Assembly (NCBI RefSeq): GCF_003725535.1
Contig: NZ_RJSF01000003.1
Location: 264,336 to 324,889, forward strand
Length of the DNA stretch: 60,554 nt
Direction: 5' to 3'
Origin: Nocardioides pocheonensis
Lineage (GTDB): Bacteria > Actinomycetota > Actinomycetes > Propionibacteriales > Nocardioidaceae
In this document: positions 8,655 through 16,864 of the stretch, piece after piece
Position numbering within the stretch: position 1 is the stretch's first letter
Layout: each line of letters starts with the position of its first letter
Notes under the pieces: model-generated
Told to the model about the DNA's origin: nothing
What the model saw: the letters and a program-made list of their open reading frames with translations, nothing else
Databases searched by the model: none
Translations under genes and position numbers: made by a program

Positions 8655-9794
8655 GTGGCAGCGAAGGTCTTCCTCCACATCGGCCTGCCCAAGACCGGTA
8701 CGACGTACCTGCAGACCGTGATGTGGGCCGACCGGGAGCGGATGCGCGCCCAGGGCGTGCTGCTGCCCGGCCGCGAGCGCCGCGACCACCTGTGGACCAC
8801 GCGGATCATCCGGGAGGACCCCAACCTCGCGACGTACGAGGAGCGCGTGCGCGAGTCGTGGGGCGTGCTGAAGCAGGAGATCGCCGCGTGGCCCGGCACG
8901 GCGCTGATCAGCCACGAGTTCTTCGCGGGCGCCGCTCCCGAGCAGGCGGCCCGGATGGTCGTCGAGCTCGCCCCGGCCGAGGTGCACCTGGTGGTCACGG
9001 CCAGGGAGCCGGTCGGGCTCTACTCCGGCGGCTGGCAGGAGAGCCTGAAGAACCGTGACTCGCGCACGATGACGGAGTTCGCCGAGGCGGAGGTCTCCGA
9101 GAGCCCGATGTCGGTGTGGAACTGGCGCACGCTCGACGTCCGGCTGGTGCTCGAGCGGTGGGCGCCGACGGTGCCGGCCGGGCGGGTCCACGTGCTGCCG
9201 CTGCCGCCGCCCGGCTCACCGCGCACGCTGCTCTGGCAGCGCTTCGCCGGGCTGGTCGGGCTCGACGCGGACACATTCGACCTCTCCGCCACCTTCCCCA
9301 ACGAGTCGATGGGCGTCGCCGAGGCCGAGACGCTGCGCCGGATCAACGACCACCTCAAGGACGAGGACTTCGAGCGGCCCTTCGACCGGGGCGTCTACAT
9401 CCGCACGTTCCTCGCCGACGAGCGCCTCGCCACCCGCAACGGCGAGAAGTACTGGCCGACCGACGCCATCGTCGAGGAGTGCCGGCAGCGGGCGCGGGCC
9501 GCGGTCGCGCACATCGAGGGCGCCGGCTACGACGTGATCGGCGACGTCCACGACCTGCTCGTGGCCGAGACGCTGGAGCCGCGCCGCCGGGTCGACTCGG
9601 TGACCGAGGCCGAGGTGGCCGACGTGGCGACCGCCCTGGCGGGGCAGATGCTGCACGACGTACGCCGGATCCGGACCGAGCGCAACGAGCTGCGCCGGCA
9701 GCTCGACGACGCCGCGGCGCGCCCGGTCCCCGGGCTGCGCGAGGCGCTCGCGACGCGGTTCCCCTGGACCCGCAGGATCGTGCTCCGCTCCTGA
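8655..9794 (+). CDS. Sulfotransferase family protein
   Basis: A 379-residue protein with the PAPS-binding loop HIGLPKTGTTYLQ at residues 7-19, the classic 5'-phosphosulfate motif, and a later VTAREPVGLYSGGW segment matching the 3'-phosphate-binding region. The last 70 residues are a charged coiled-coil-like tail (RRIRTERNELRRQLDDA), so it may associate with partners. It starts 19 bases after the coiled-coil gene with a good ribosome site (GAAGGAGG). Sulfation of a surface glycan or glycolipid is a reasonable guess given the LicC/LicD neighbours; the acceptor is unknown. Confidence 0.85.
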   Translation: MAAKVFLHIGLPKTGTTYLQTVMWADRERMRAQGVLLPGRERRDHLWTTRIIREDPNLATYEERVRESWGVLKQEIAAWPGTALISHEFFAGAAPEQAARMVVELAPAEVHLVVTAREPVGLYSGGWQESLKNRDSRTMTEFAEAEVSESPMSVWNWRTLDVRLVLERWAPTVPAGRVHVLPLPPPGSPRTLLWQRFAGLVGLDADTFDLSATFPNESMGVAEAETLRRINDHLKDEDFERPFDRGVYIRTFLADERLATRNGEKYWPTDAIVEECRQRARAAVAHIEGAGYDVIGDVHDLLVAETLEPRRRVDSVTEAEVADVATALAGQMLHDVRRIRTERNELRRQLDDAAARPVPGLREALATRFPWTRRIVLRS

Positions 9795-9942
9795 CGTGAT
9801 CAGGTCGTCGGCGTGAGGTAGGTCATGGCGACGGCCCACCGTGGCGGGCGATACTGCCGGGTAATCTTCGAGCGCCTGTGTGCCAGGCCGTCCCGCGTGC
9901 CGGGACCGATGTCGAGCTCACCATCCGGAAGGACACACCAGC

Positions 9943-11139
9943 ATGGGTCGCCTGCGCGAGACCGAGGGCCTGACTGACATCCAGGAGGAGATCCTCAAGA
10001 CCATCCGCCAGTTCGTCGACGAGCGGATCATCCCGGTGGCCCAGGAGCTCGAGCACGCCGACGAGTACCCCACCGAGATCGTCGAGGGTCTCAAGGAGCT
10101 CGGGCTGTTCGGCCTGATGATCCCCGAGGAGTACGGCGGCCTCGGTGAGTCCCTGCTGACCTACGCGCTCGCCGTGGAGGAGATCGCCCGCGGCTGGATG
10201 AGCGTCTCCGGCATCATCAACACCCACTTCATCGTGGCCTACATGCTGCTCCAGCACGGCACCGACGAGCAGAAGCAGAAGTACCTGCCGCGGATGGCCA
10301 CCGGCGAGGTGCGGGGCGCGTTCTCGATGTCCGAGCCGGGCTGCGGCTCCGACGTGAGCGCGATCAAGACCAAGGCCGTCAAGCAGGACGACGGGTCGTA
10401 CTCGATCACCGGCCAGAAGATGTGGCTGACCAACGGTGGCTCGGCCAACCTGGTCGCCGTCCTGGTGAAGACCGACGAGGGCGCCGACTCTGTTTATCGC
10501 AATATGACCACCTTCCTGGTCGAGAAGGAGTCCGGCTTCGGCGAGACCGCGCAGGGAGTCACCATCCCGGGCAAGATCGAGAAGATGGGCTACAAGGGCG
10601 TCGACACCACCGAGATGGTGCTCGAGGGCCACCGGATCTCCGCCGACCAGATCCTCGGCGGCGAGCCCGGCAAGGGCTTCTACCAGATGATGGACGGCGT
10701 CGAGGTCGGCCGCGTCAACGTCGCCGCTCGCGGCGTCGGGGTGGCGACCCGGGCGTTCGAGCTGGGCGTCCAGTACGCCCAGCAGCGCGAGACCTTCGGC
10801 AAGAAGATCGCCGAGCACCAGGCCGTGCTGTTCCGGATCGCCGAGATGGCCACCAAGGTCGAGGCCGCCCACCAGATGGTCGTGCTGGCCGCGAGGAAGA
10901 AGGACTCCGGCCAGCGCAACGATCTCGAGGCCGGCATGGCCAAGTACCTCGCCTCGGAGTACTGCTCCCAGGTCGTCGAGGACTCCTTCCGGATCCACGG
11001 CGGCTACGGCTTCTCGAAGGAGTACGAGATCGAGCGGCTCTACCGCGAGGCCCCGATGCTGCTCATCGGCGAGGGCACCGCGGACATCCAGCGGATGATC
11101 ATCGGCCGCCGGATCCTCGAGGACTACAAGCTCAAATGA
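9943..11139 (+). CDS. Acyl-CoA dehydrogenase
   Basis: A 398-residue FAD flavoprotein of the acyl-CoA dehydrogenase family from ATG 9943, preceded by GGAAGGA. Landmarks are FSMSEPGCGSDVSAIKTKA, the FAD-contacting MWLTNGG strand, and near the C-terminus GGYGFSKEYEIERLYREAP followed by IGEGTADIQ, whose Glu sits at the usual catalytic-base position of short/branched-chain enzymes. It should introduce the alpha,beta double bond in fatty or branched acyl-CoA. It lies between the two glycan-decoration loci, but nothing in the sequence links it to them. A strong palindrome follows the stop immediately. Confidence 0.94.
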   Translation: MGRLRETEGLTDIQEEILKTIRQFVDERIIPVAQELEHADEYPTEIVEGLKELGLFGLMIPEEYGGLGESLLTYALAVEEIARGWMSVSGIINTHFIVAYMLLQHGTDEQKQKYLPRMATGEVRGAFSMSEPGCGSDVSAIKTKAVKQDDGSYSITGQKMWLTNGGSANLVAVLVKTDEGADSVYRNMTTFLVEKESGFGETAQGVTIPGKIEKMGYKGVDTTEMVLEGHRISADQILGGEPGKGFYQMMDGVEVGRVNVAARGVGVATRAFELGVQYAQQRETFGKKIAEHQAVLFRIAEMATKVEAAHQMVVLAARKKDSGQRNDLEAGMAKYLASEYCSQVVEDSFRIHGGYGFSKEYEIERLYREAPMLLIGEGTADIQRMIIGRRILEDYKLK

Positions 11140-11140
11140 G

Positions 11141-11183
11141 GTTTCGGCAGGCTCAACCACCCGGTGGTTGAGCCTGCCGAAAC
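11141..11183. repeat. Perfect 20-bp inverted repeat (REP-like, likely terminator)
   Basis: Arms at 11141-11160 and 11164-11183 are perfectly complementary over 20 bp around a 3-base loop, beginning GTTTCGGCAGGCTCAACCAC. It starts one base after the acyl-CoA dehydrogenase stop. The same core recurs at 46497-46620 and 51476-51551, so it belongs to a dispersed palindrome family and may also stop transcription here. Confidence 0.9.
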
Positions 11184-11212
11184 CATCGAGAGCCGGCGCA
11201 GACACCCACCCG

Positions 11213-11312
11213 GGTTTCGAGGCGGTTGCTGCGCAACCGCACCTCAACCACCGGTGGTTGAGGTGCGAGCCCTTCGTCAGGCTCAGGAACCACGCCGGCG
11301 AGCCTCGAAACC
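11213..11312. repeat. Composite palindromic repeat element
   Basis: An 11-bp outer inverted repeat (GGTTTCGAGGC at 11213-11223, GCCTCGAAACC at 11302-11312) encloses a small hairpin (11222-11240) and a perfect 28-bp palindrome at 11239-11266 built on CCTCAACCACCGGTGGTTGAGG. The element fills the gap between two convergent transcription units and could terminate both. No gene is seen in 11140-11336. Confidence 0.85.
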
Positions 11313-11336
11313 AGCCGCCGTTGGACCCGCTCGCCC

Positions 11337-11558
11337 TCAGGTGGCGCGCTTCCTCGCGGCCTGCAGGCTCTCCAGCGCCGACTGCAGCCGGGCGTCGTCG
11401 CGGTCGACGGCCGGCACGAGCAGCTCGGTGACCACGTCGAGGACGTCCGACAGCCGCTCGTTGAGCCGCCGGTTCTCCTCGACCGACCCCATCAGCTCGG
11501 CGACCTCGGCCTCGAGCCGCGCGATGCGTGCGTCGGTCCGGCGCAGCGGGTTCCTCAT
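11337..11558 (-). CDS. Small coiled-coil protein, paralogue
   Basis: A 73-residue paralogue of the protein at 8402-8635. The shared pattern is an N-terminal basic stretch, a RIARLEAEVAEL coiled coil, VEENRRLNERL, then a hydrophobic DVVTELLVPAV and an amphipathic tail (LQSALESLQ). It overlaps the stop of the upstream LicD-methyltransferase gene by four bases (ATGA), repeating the coupling seen at the other locus. The conserved VEEN(R)xLN motif is the best signature of the pair. Function unknown. Confidence 0.85.
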   Translation of the reverse strand: MRNPLRRTDARIARLEAEVAELMGSVEENRRLNERLSDVLDVVTELLVPAVDRDDARLQSALESLQAARKRAT

Positions 11559-13105
11559 GACGTGCCCTTCCTCCAGCTGACGACGAGACGACAGACGACC
11601 GGGTCCTCCTGGCCGAGCCGGGCCAGGCCGCGGCCCTCGACCCTCTCGACGACCGTGCCGCCGTGGCGCGCGATCTCCTCGACGACGGCGTCGGGGTCGG
11701 CGTACGTGCGGGGGTGGTCACCGAAGAACGTCGGCAGGCCGCGGCTCGCCGGCGTCCGGAACTCCAGGAAGGTCAGCCCGCCGCGTCTCCCGGCCACGCG
11801 GCAGAACTGCCACAGCCCGAGTCGCCCCGTCGGGGCGATCGCGTCGATCACCCCGCGTGCGTAGATGTGCCGAGGCTCGGGCTCGTGGGCGATCCGGGTC
11901 GCCGAGACCAGCGAGGACTTCAGCGACTCCAGGTTCGTGGGCCGGTACGGCGCGTAGACGCCGGCCGCCTCCGCCGAGGCGATCGTGGCCTTGCGGGCAC
12001 CCGCGCAGTAGTCGCTGGTGAGGACGTGGTGGCCGTGCTGGATCAGCCACACGGCGTCGCGGCCGGTGCCGGCGCCCAGCTCGACGACCGGACTGCCGGG
12101 CTCCATCCGCTCCTCGGCCCAGGTGACGAAGGCCGACGGGCCGGCCGGCACCCGGCGGTGCGGACCCTGGTAGAACTCCTGCCAGTGCGGCAGCCGGTTG
12201 CGGGCGCCGCGGAACCAGTGCGACATCCGGCGCACGTTCGCCGGCGGGTGGTCGAAGTGGAACGCCGGGTCGGGCACGCGCCAGCCCGGTCCGTAGGTGA
12301 ACTCCAGGAACCGCTCGAGGTCGGCAGGTGCGGGGAAGGTCACTCCTTCGAGCTCGATCTCGCCGAACGGCACGATCGCGTCGCGGTCCAGCCGGCCCCG
12401 CAGCGACCCGGTGATGTGGAAGTGGTCGTTGATGTGGAAGGAGCCGAAGACGTCGACGCCCGCCCGCTTCCCGCTGGGCAGCGGCACCCAGATCTTGAAG
12501 TTGGCGGCGCTCATCCGGACGACCTGCCAGCCGAGCGAGGCCATGGTGCGCTCGGCCGCCCGGGTCTCCTGGATGATGTCGAACGGGTGCGTGTAGCGGC
12601 TCAGGAAGCCGAGGTCGAGGTCCGAGTCGTGCCCGATCATCCGCCCCGAGCGTGCCGCGCCGAGCAGGCCGCCGTAGCAGAGGTAGGCGTCCAGGCCGCA
12701 CGCGTGCGTGAGGTCGTCCAGCACCCGGCGGGTCGCGGCGACCAGCTCGGCGCGGGACTCGTCGGCGAAGTCGTCGAAGGTGCGCTGGAGCCGGCCGCCC
12801 TTGTCCAGCGAGAGCGGGTTGCCGAGGTCGTCGACGAGCAGGAGCGGCACGGTCGAGTCGCCGAACCGGATCGGCCCGGAGAACAACGGATCCCCTCCGT
12901 TGTGCGGCACCAGCGTCACGTCGGCCTGACCCTCGAGCCGCGCCGCCAGCGGCTTGGGCCACTCGACGAACAGGCCGCCCCCGGCCTTCACCGCGTCGCG
13001 CGCAGTCGTGAACGACCAGACCCTGTGACCCCCGAACAGCACGTCGAGCGGTCCGTCGTACGCGTGGGACAGGCGGATGCCCTTCGCGTCGATGTGGGTC
13101 GCCAC
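11555..13105 (-). CDS. LicD-type phosphotransferase / SAM methyltransferase fusion, paralogue
   Basis: A 516-residue paralogue of the 6828-8405 product, GTG start at 13105. It has the same order: an N-terminal module with FGGHRVWSFTTARDA, a LicD-like domain with YLCYGGLLGAARSG and metal-binding HDSDLDL (D160, D162, D164), and a class I methyltransferase with VVELGAGTG at 340-348. Both catalytic cores look intact, so this is not a decaying copy. It is on the opposite strand, facing the first locus across the acyl-CoA dehydrogenase and the palindromes. Two versions may act on different head groups or polymers (inference). Confidence 0.85.
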   Translation of the reverse strand: MATHIDAKGIRLSHAYDGPLDVLFGGHRVWSFTTARDAVKAGGGLFVEWPKPLAARLEGQADVTLVPHNGGDPLFSGPIRFGDSTVPLLLVDDLGNPLSLDKGGRLQRTFDDFADESRAELVAATRRVLDDLTHACGLDAYLCYGGLLGAARSGRMIGHDSDLDLGFLSRYTHPFDIIQETRAAERTMASLGWQVVRMSAANFKIWVPLPSGKRAGVDVFGSFHINDHFHITGSLRGRLDRDAIVPFGEIELEGVTFPAPADLERFLEFTYGPGWRVPDPAFHFDHPPANVRRMSHWFRGARNRLPHWQEFYQGPHRRVPAGPSAFVTWAEERMEPGSPVVELGAGTGRDAVWLIQHGHHVLTSDYCAGARKATIASAEAAGVYAPYRPTNLESLKSSLVSATRIAHEPEPRHIYARGVIDAIAPTGRLGLWQFCRVAGRRGGLTFLEFRTPASRGLPTFFGDHPRTYADPDAVVEEIARHGGTVVERVEGRGLARLGQEDPVVCRLVVSWRKGTS

Positions 13106-13198
13106 GCACGTCCTTCCCGGGTCCTGGCAGCCTTCCGGCGGCCGGTCAGCGGGTCAGCCTACCGGCCGTGCCCGGCCGGGAGGCCGCGGCGCAGCCGG

Positions 13199-14632
13199 TC
13201 AGGGCGCCACCCTGCTGCCAGAGAACGCGGGCGGCGGCGCAGCGTCGCCCCGGACGGCCGCGGCGACCGCCTTGGGCACCTCGGGGTTGAACACGCTGGG
13301 GATGATGAAGCTCGCGTTGAGCTGGTCGTCGGTCACGACCCCGGCGATCGCCGCGGCGGCCCTCAGCAGCATGTCCGTCGTGATGTCGGACGCCCGCGCG
13401 TCGAGCAGGCCGCGGAAGACGCCCGGGAACGCCAGCACGTTGTTGATCTGGTTCGGGTAGTCGCTCCGGCCGCTGGCCACCACGGCCGCGTGCTTGGCCG
13501 CCTCGGCCGGGTCGATCTCGGGATCCGGGTTCGCCAGCGCGAACACCACCGGGTCGGGAGCCATGTCGTCGATCCAGGCCGCGTCGAGCACCCCCGGCCC
13601 GCTCACGCCGATGAACACGTCCGCGTCGTGCAGGGCGTGGTGCAGCGTGCCGCGCACGCAGCGAGGGTTCGTCCGCGCCGCGAGCGCCGCCTTCGCGGAA
13701 GGCAGCGAGTCGTCGTCGCGGGACAGGCAGCCCTCGCGGTCCCACACCACCACGTCGGTGACGCCCGCGGCCATCAGCAGGGTGACGATCGCCGTGCCCG
13801 CGGCGCCGGCGCCGGCCACCACGACCCGGGCCGTGTCGATCTGCTTGTGCACGCAGCGCAGCGCGTTCTCGAGCGCCGCGAGCACCACGATCGCGGTGCC
13901 GTGCTGGTCGTCGTGGAAGACCGGGATGTCGAGCCGCTCGCGCAGCCGCCGCTCGATCTCGAAGCACCGCGGAGCGGCGATGTCCTCGAGGTTGATCCCG
14001 CCGAACCCCGGGGCGATGCCCTCGACGATCTCGACGATCTTGTCGGTGTCCTGGGTGGAGAGGCAGATCGGCCAGGCGTCGATGTCGGCGAACTGCTTGA
14101 ACAGCGCCGCCTTGCCCTCCATCACGGGGAGGGCTGCACCCGGGCCGAGGTTGCCGAGGCCGAGCACGGCCGACCCGTCGGTGACGACGGCGACGGAGTT
14201 GCCCTTGATGGTCAGCTTCGCGACGTCCTCGGGGTGCTCGGCCAGGGCCGTGCTGACCCGCCCGACGCCGGGTGTGTAGGCCATGGAGAGGTCGTCACGA
14301 GTGCGCAGCGGGACCTTCGAGCGCACCTCGATCTTGCCGCCGATGTGGAGCAGGAAGGTCCGGTCGGACACCTTGTGCACGGTGATCCCGGCGAGCGAGC
14401 CGACGGCGTCGACGAGCTCGCGGGAGTGCTCGGCGTCGGTCGCCGAGAAGGTCACGTCGACGACGAGTCCCTCCTGGCGGGAGTCGGCGACGTCGATCGC
14501 GGTCACGATGCCGCCGCCGTGGGCGATCGACGTGGCCACGGCGCCGATCAGGGTGTGGTCGAGCGTCGTGTGCAGACGCATGGTGATCGAGTACGACGCG
14601 CTCGTGGCGGCCCTGCGGGGTGCTTCGGACAT
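13199..14632 (-). CDS. NAD-dependent malic enzyme with N-terminal ACT-like domain
   Basis: A 477-residue protein. The first 100 residues form an ACT-like regulatory domain. The malic enzyme follows: [10 protein letters not shown] (Tyr and substrate loop), [20 protein letters not shown] (catalytic Lys region), and [19 protein letters not shown] with [11 protein letters not shown] (metal ligands). The NAD-binding [13 protein letters not shown] is near residue 270, and [21 protein letters not shown] is a family hallmark. It oxidatively decarboxylates malate to pyruvate in the cytoplasm. The ACT-like domain suggests allosteric control by an amino acid or related ligand. Monocistronic as far as seen. 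Confidence 0.93.
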   Translation of the reverse strand: MSEAPRRAATSASYSITMRLHTTLDHTLIGAVATSIAHGGGIVTAIDVADSRQEGLVVDVTFSATDAEHSRELVDAVGSLAGITVHKVSDRTFLLHIGGKIEVRSKVPLRTRDDLSMAYTPGVGRVSTALAEHPEDVAKLTIKGNSVAVVTDGSAVLGLGNLGPGAALPVMEGKAALFKQFADIDAWPICLSTQDTDKIVEIVEGIAPGFGGINLEDIAAPRCFEIERRLRERLDIPVFHDDQHGTAIVVLAALENALRCVHKQIDTARVVVAGAGAAGTAIVTLLMAAGVTDVVVWDREGCLSRDDDSLPSAKAALAARTNPRCVRGTLHHALHDADVFIGVSGPGVLDAAWIDDMAPDPVVFALANPDPEIDPAEAAKHAAVVASGRSDYPNQINNVLAFPGVFRGLLDARASDITTDMLLRAAAAIAGVVTDDQLNASFIIPSVFNPEVPKAVAAAVRGDAAPPPAFSGSRVAP

Positions 14633-14824
14633 GCCCGAATCCTCCCATCGCGGTCCCGGCGTACCGGGGCCGGGCGCGTACCGGCGGGTAGGCCGGGTAC
14701 GTCGCGTCGACCACTCCTGCGCCGGTCGGGCGCGCGTGTCTGGCTCAACCCGGTCGACGCGTCACCGCGTGGGTGACAGGGTGGAGGCCATCAGCCCGCA
14801 CGCCGTCACAGAGTGAGGACCGAG

Positions 14825-15007
14825 ATGCCGGAGAACCATGCGAACGACGACCTCAAGGCGAAGATGCGTGAGGCGCTCGACCGCAAGCAGGCCCACGACC
14901 GCGGCGTGCCCAAGGACCAGCCGGTCAAGGAGAAGGCACACGGCTCCGAGGTGACCGGTGGCGCGCCGAAGATGCACCGGCGGAAGGCCGGCGGCGGGGG
15001 CTCCTGA
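14825..15007 (+). CDS. DUF5302 family small protein
   Basis: A 60-residue, highly charged protein (MPENHANDDLKAKMREALDR...), with the KMREALDRK helix and a C-terminal basic HRRKAGGGGS tail, as in the actinobacterial DUF5302 family. ATG 14825 is preferred over GTG 14813 because GTGAGGA sits at ribosome-site distance before it. Its 3' end overlaps the convergent membrane-protein gene by 83 bases. No function is known. Confidence 0.78.
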   Translation: MPENHANDDLKAKMREALDRKQAHDRGVPKDQPVKEKAHGSEVTGGAPKMHRRKAGGGGS

Positions 15008-15479
15008 GGGGCGGGTCCTCGGCACGCTGCGCCCGGAGCAGCAGCACCAGCGCCACCACCAGTGGCACGGCCCAGATCGCGAACGCCCAGCCGAACACCA
15101 CCAACGTCGCGTTGAAGCACACCAGCGCGACCAGGGCGCCCTCGCGGAGCCTCCCCGGGACCAGCACGAGCACCCCCGCGAGCGCCTCTCCCGCGATCAG
15201 CAGCCCGATGAAGAGGTGGTGGTGCGGCACCACCAGCGACTCCCAGGTGTCACGGACGAACGGGATCGCCGAGCCGTCCGCGAAGCCGGTGTACGTCGTG
15301 CCGTCGAGCAGCATGGCGAGGTTCGCTCCCGCCCCGGCGACGACCCAGAGCACACTGACCGCGGCGATGCCGGCTGTCAGGGCCGCGCTGCTGCGGGAGG
15401 CGAGCAGTGCGCAGACGACGATGGTCAGGCCGAGACCGGCCCAGGCTGCGGGGAGCACCCACCCGCCGATCAGCTCCAT
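14925..15479 (-). CDS. Four-helix integral membrane protein, DoxX-like topology
   Basis: A 184-residue protein from ATG 15479. Four hydrophobic segments are visible (about 8-27, 35-52, 88-105, 112-145), with HHHLFIGLLIAGEALAGVLVLVPGR in the second half and a basic, disordered C-terminal tail. The pattern recalls DoxX/MauE-like proteins, but no decisive motif was found. The tail overlaps the DUF5302 gene on the other strand. It lies 8 bases downstream of the flavodoxin gene and could be co-transcribed with it. Confidence 0.65.
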   Translation of the reverse strand: MELIGGWVLPAAWAGLGLTIVVCALLASRSSAALTAGIAAVSVLWVVAGAGANLAMLLDGTTYTGFADGSAIPFVRDTWESLVVPHHHLFIGLLIAGEALAGVLVLVPGRLREGALVALVCFNATLVVFGWAFAIWAVPLVVALVLLLRAQRAEDPPLRSPRRRPSAGASSARHRSPRSRVPSP

Positions 15480-15487
15480 CGCGAGCC

Positions 15488-16024
15488 TCAGCGGGCCGGG
15501 GTCCGGCCGTCCTCGGCGACCAGCTGGGCGGCCAGCCGTTCGCCCCAGACACGGGCTCTGGTGATCTCGTCGGAGCTCAGCGGCCCGGCAACGTCGTCGA
15601 CGAAGAAGCTCTCCGGCAGGACGAGCATCCGCACGCCGCGCCGGCGCAGCACGCGAGCCGCGCTGCGCGCCGCCGAGCCGGGCAGGCGGCGTACGCGTGA
15701 CACCCGGGTGTCGAACGTCGCGGCGGGCAGGCCGTGCAGGTCGCGGTCGAGACCCTCGAGCCACTCCCGCAGGCCGCGGGTGGCCAGCCCCTGACCAGCG
15801 CCCTGGCGGATCGCGTCCTCACGGGTGCCCGGTCGGCTCATCGAGAAAGCGTGCGTCGGCCCGCCCACCACGAGCAGGTCGGTGCCGACGGGCACCTCGC
15901 CGCCCGGGGAGCTGGTGACGTCGCGGACGACGACCTCGACGTGCTCGGCGAGTCCCTCGGCGACGGCACGCGCGACACGCTCCGAGTTGCCGAACATCGA
16001 CTCGTACATGACGAGCGCCTTCAT
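15488..16024 (-). CDS. Flavodoxin domain protein
   Basis: A 178-residue protein from ATG 16024, beginning MKALVMYESMFGNSERVARAVAEGL. The FMN-phosphate loop is YESMFGNSE, and LLVVGGPTHAFSMSRPGTRE is the second flavin-contact region. Flavodoxin-like proteins carry electrons or act as quinone reductases; the partner is not indicated by the context. Together with the following membrane-protein gene it may form a two-gene unit. Confidence 0.88.
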   Translation of the reverse strand: MKALVMYESMFGNSERVARAVAEGLAEHVEVVVRDVTSSPGGEVPVGTDLLVVGGPTHAFSMSRPGTREDAIRQGAGQGLATRGLREWLEGLDRDLHGLPAATFDTRVSRVRRLPGSAARSAARVLRRRGVRMLVLPESFFVDDVAGPLSSDEITRARVWGERLAAQLVAEDGRTPAR

Positions 16025-16224
16025 GCGCCACACCTCTTCCTTCTCTCTCCTCTCAGCCTCGTCAGCCCCACGACGCTCGGCACGGGTCGAAGTCCCCGCA
16101 TCTCGCGCCGAAGGTCCTTGCGCCGTCGTGAGGAAGCCCACGTGCCGGCGTGGTTCCCGTGGCCGCCGGCGTTCGGCACGATGGGACGGTTGCCGTCCCG
16201 GCCGTGGAACAGGAGTGAGTCGTC

Positions 16225-16755
16225 ATGCAGTTCGGTCGTAGCTACGAGGAGTTCGAGGTCGGTGCGACGTACAAGCACTGGCCCGGCAAGACGGTCACCG
16301 AGTACGACGACCACCTGTTCTGCCTGCTCACGATGAACCACCACCCGCTGCACCTCGACACGAACTACGCCGAGGAGACCACCCAGTTCGGCAAGAACGT
16401 CGTGGTCGGCAACTACGTGTACTCGATCCTGCTCGGCATGTCGGTGCCCGACATCAGCGGCAAGGCGATCGCGAACCTCGAGATCGAGTCGCTGCGCCAC
16501 GTGGCGCCGACGTTCCACGGCGACACGCTGTACGGCGAGACCACGGTGCTCGACAAGTGGGAGAGCACCTCCAAGGACGACCGCGGCGTCGTCCACGTCG
16601 AGACGATCGGCTACAACCAGGACGGCAAGGTCGTCTGCATCTTCCGCCGCAAGGTGATGGTGCCCAAGCAGAACTACCTCGAGGCCCGCGGCGGCGAGCA
16701 GCCCGGCCGCCCCGTGCCGCAGCCGGACAAGAACTGGCCGAGCAGCAACGCGTGA
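16225..16755 (+). CDS. MaoC family hydratase-like protein
   Basis: A 176-residue hotdog-fold protein of the MaoC family. The hydratase loop reads TMNHHPLHLD, so the Asp usual in the (R)-specific enoyl-CoA hydratase motif (GDxNPxHxD) is Asn here while the His is kept. This variant occurs in a mesaconyl-CoA-hydratase-like group. FGKNVVVGNYVYSILLG and the LRHVAPTFHGDTLYGET segments fit that group. The substrate is probably a short branched or dicarboxylic enoyl-CoA, but no pathway neighbours are present. Preceded by GGAGTGAGTCGTC before ATG 16225. Confidence 0.87.
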   Translation: MQFGRSYEEFEVGATYKHWPGKTVTEYDDHLFCLLTMNHHPLHLDTNYAEETTQFGKNVVVGNYVYSILLGMSVPDISGKAIANLEIESLRHVAPTFHGDTLYGETTVLDKWESTSKDDRGVVHVETIGYNQDGKVVCIFRRKVMVPKQNYLEARGGEQPGRPVPQPDKNWPSSNA

Positions 16756-16794
16756 GGGACGAACGCGCTGCGTCGTGAGGACAGGTTGAGCAAG

Positions 16795-16824
16795 CGACAG
16801 CCCTGAGCCCGCGAAGGGCTGTCG
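16795..16824. terminator. Hairpin between convergent MaoC and MFS genes
   Basis: CGACAGCCCT (16795-16804) pairs perfectly with AGGGCTGTCG (16815-16824). It lies between two convergent genes and is followed by CCCCGAAACCAGCC, a relative of the ends of the REP-like elements elsewhere in the window. Likely a shared terminator; no clear U-tract is present. Confidence 0.6.
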
Positions 16825-16864
16825 GCGCCCCGAAACCAGCCCGGCACGCAGGCCGAGGCCTGAG

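Noticed and set aside
11141-11312. CRISPR array
   Set aside because: The repeats are palindromes nested in each other, without regular unique spacers or cas genes.
11663-14776. A 1037-codon plus-strand frame opposite the LicD fusion and malic enzyme genes
   Set aside because: No domains; shadow of two minus-strand genes with clear motifs.
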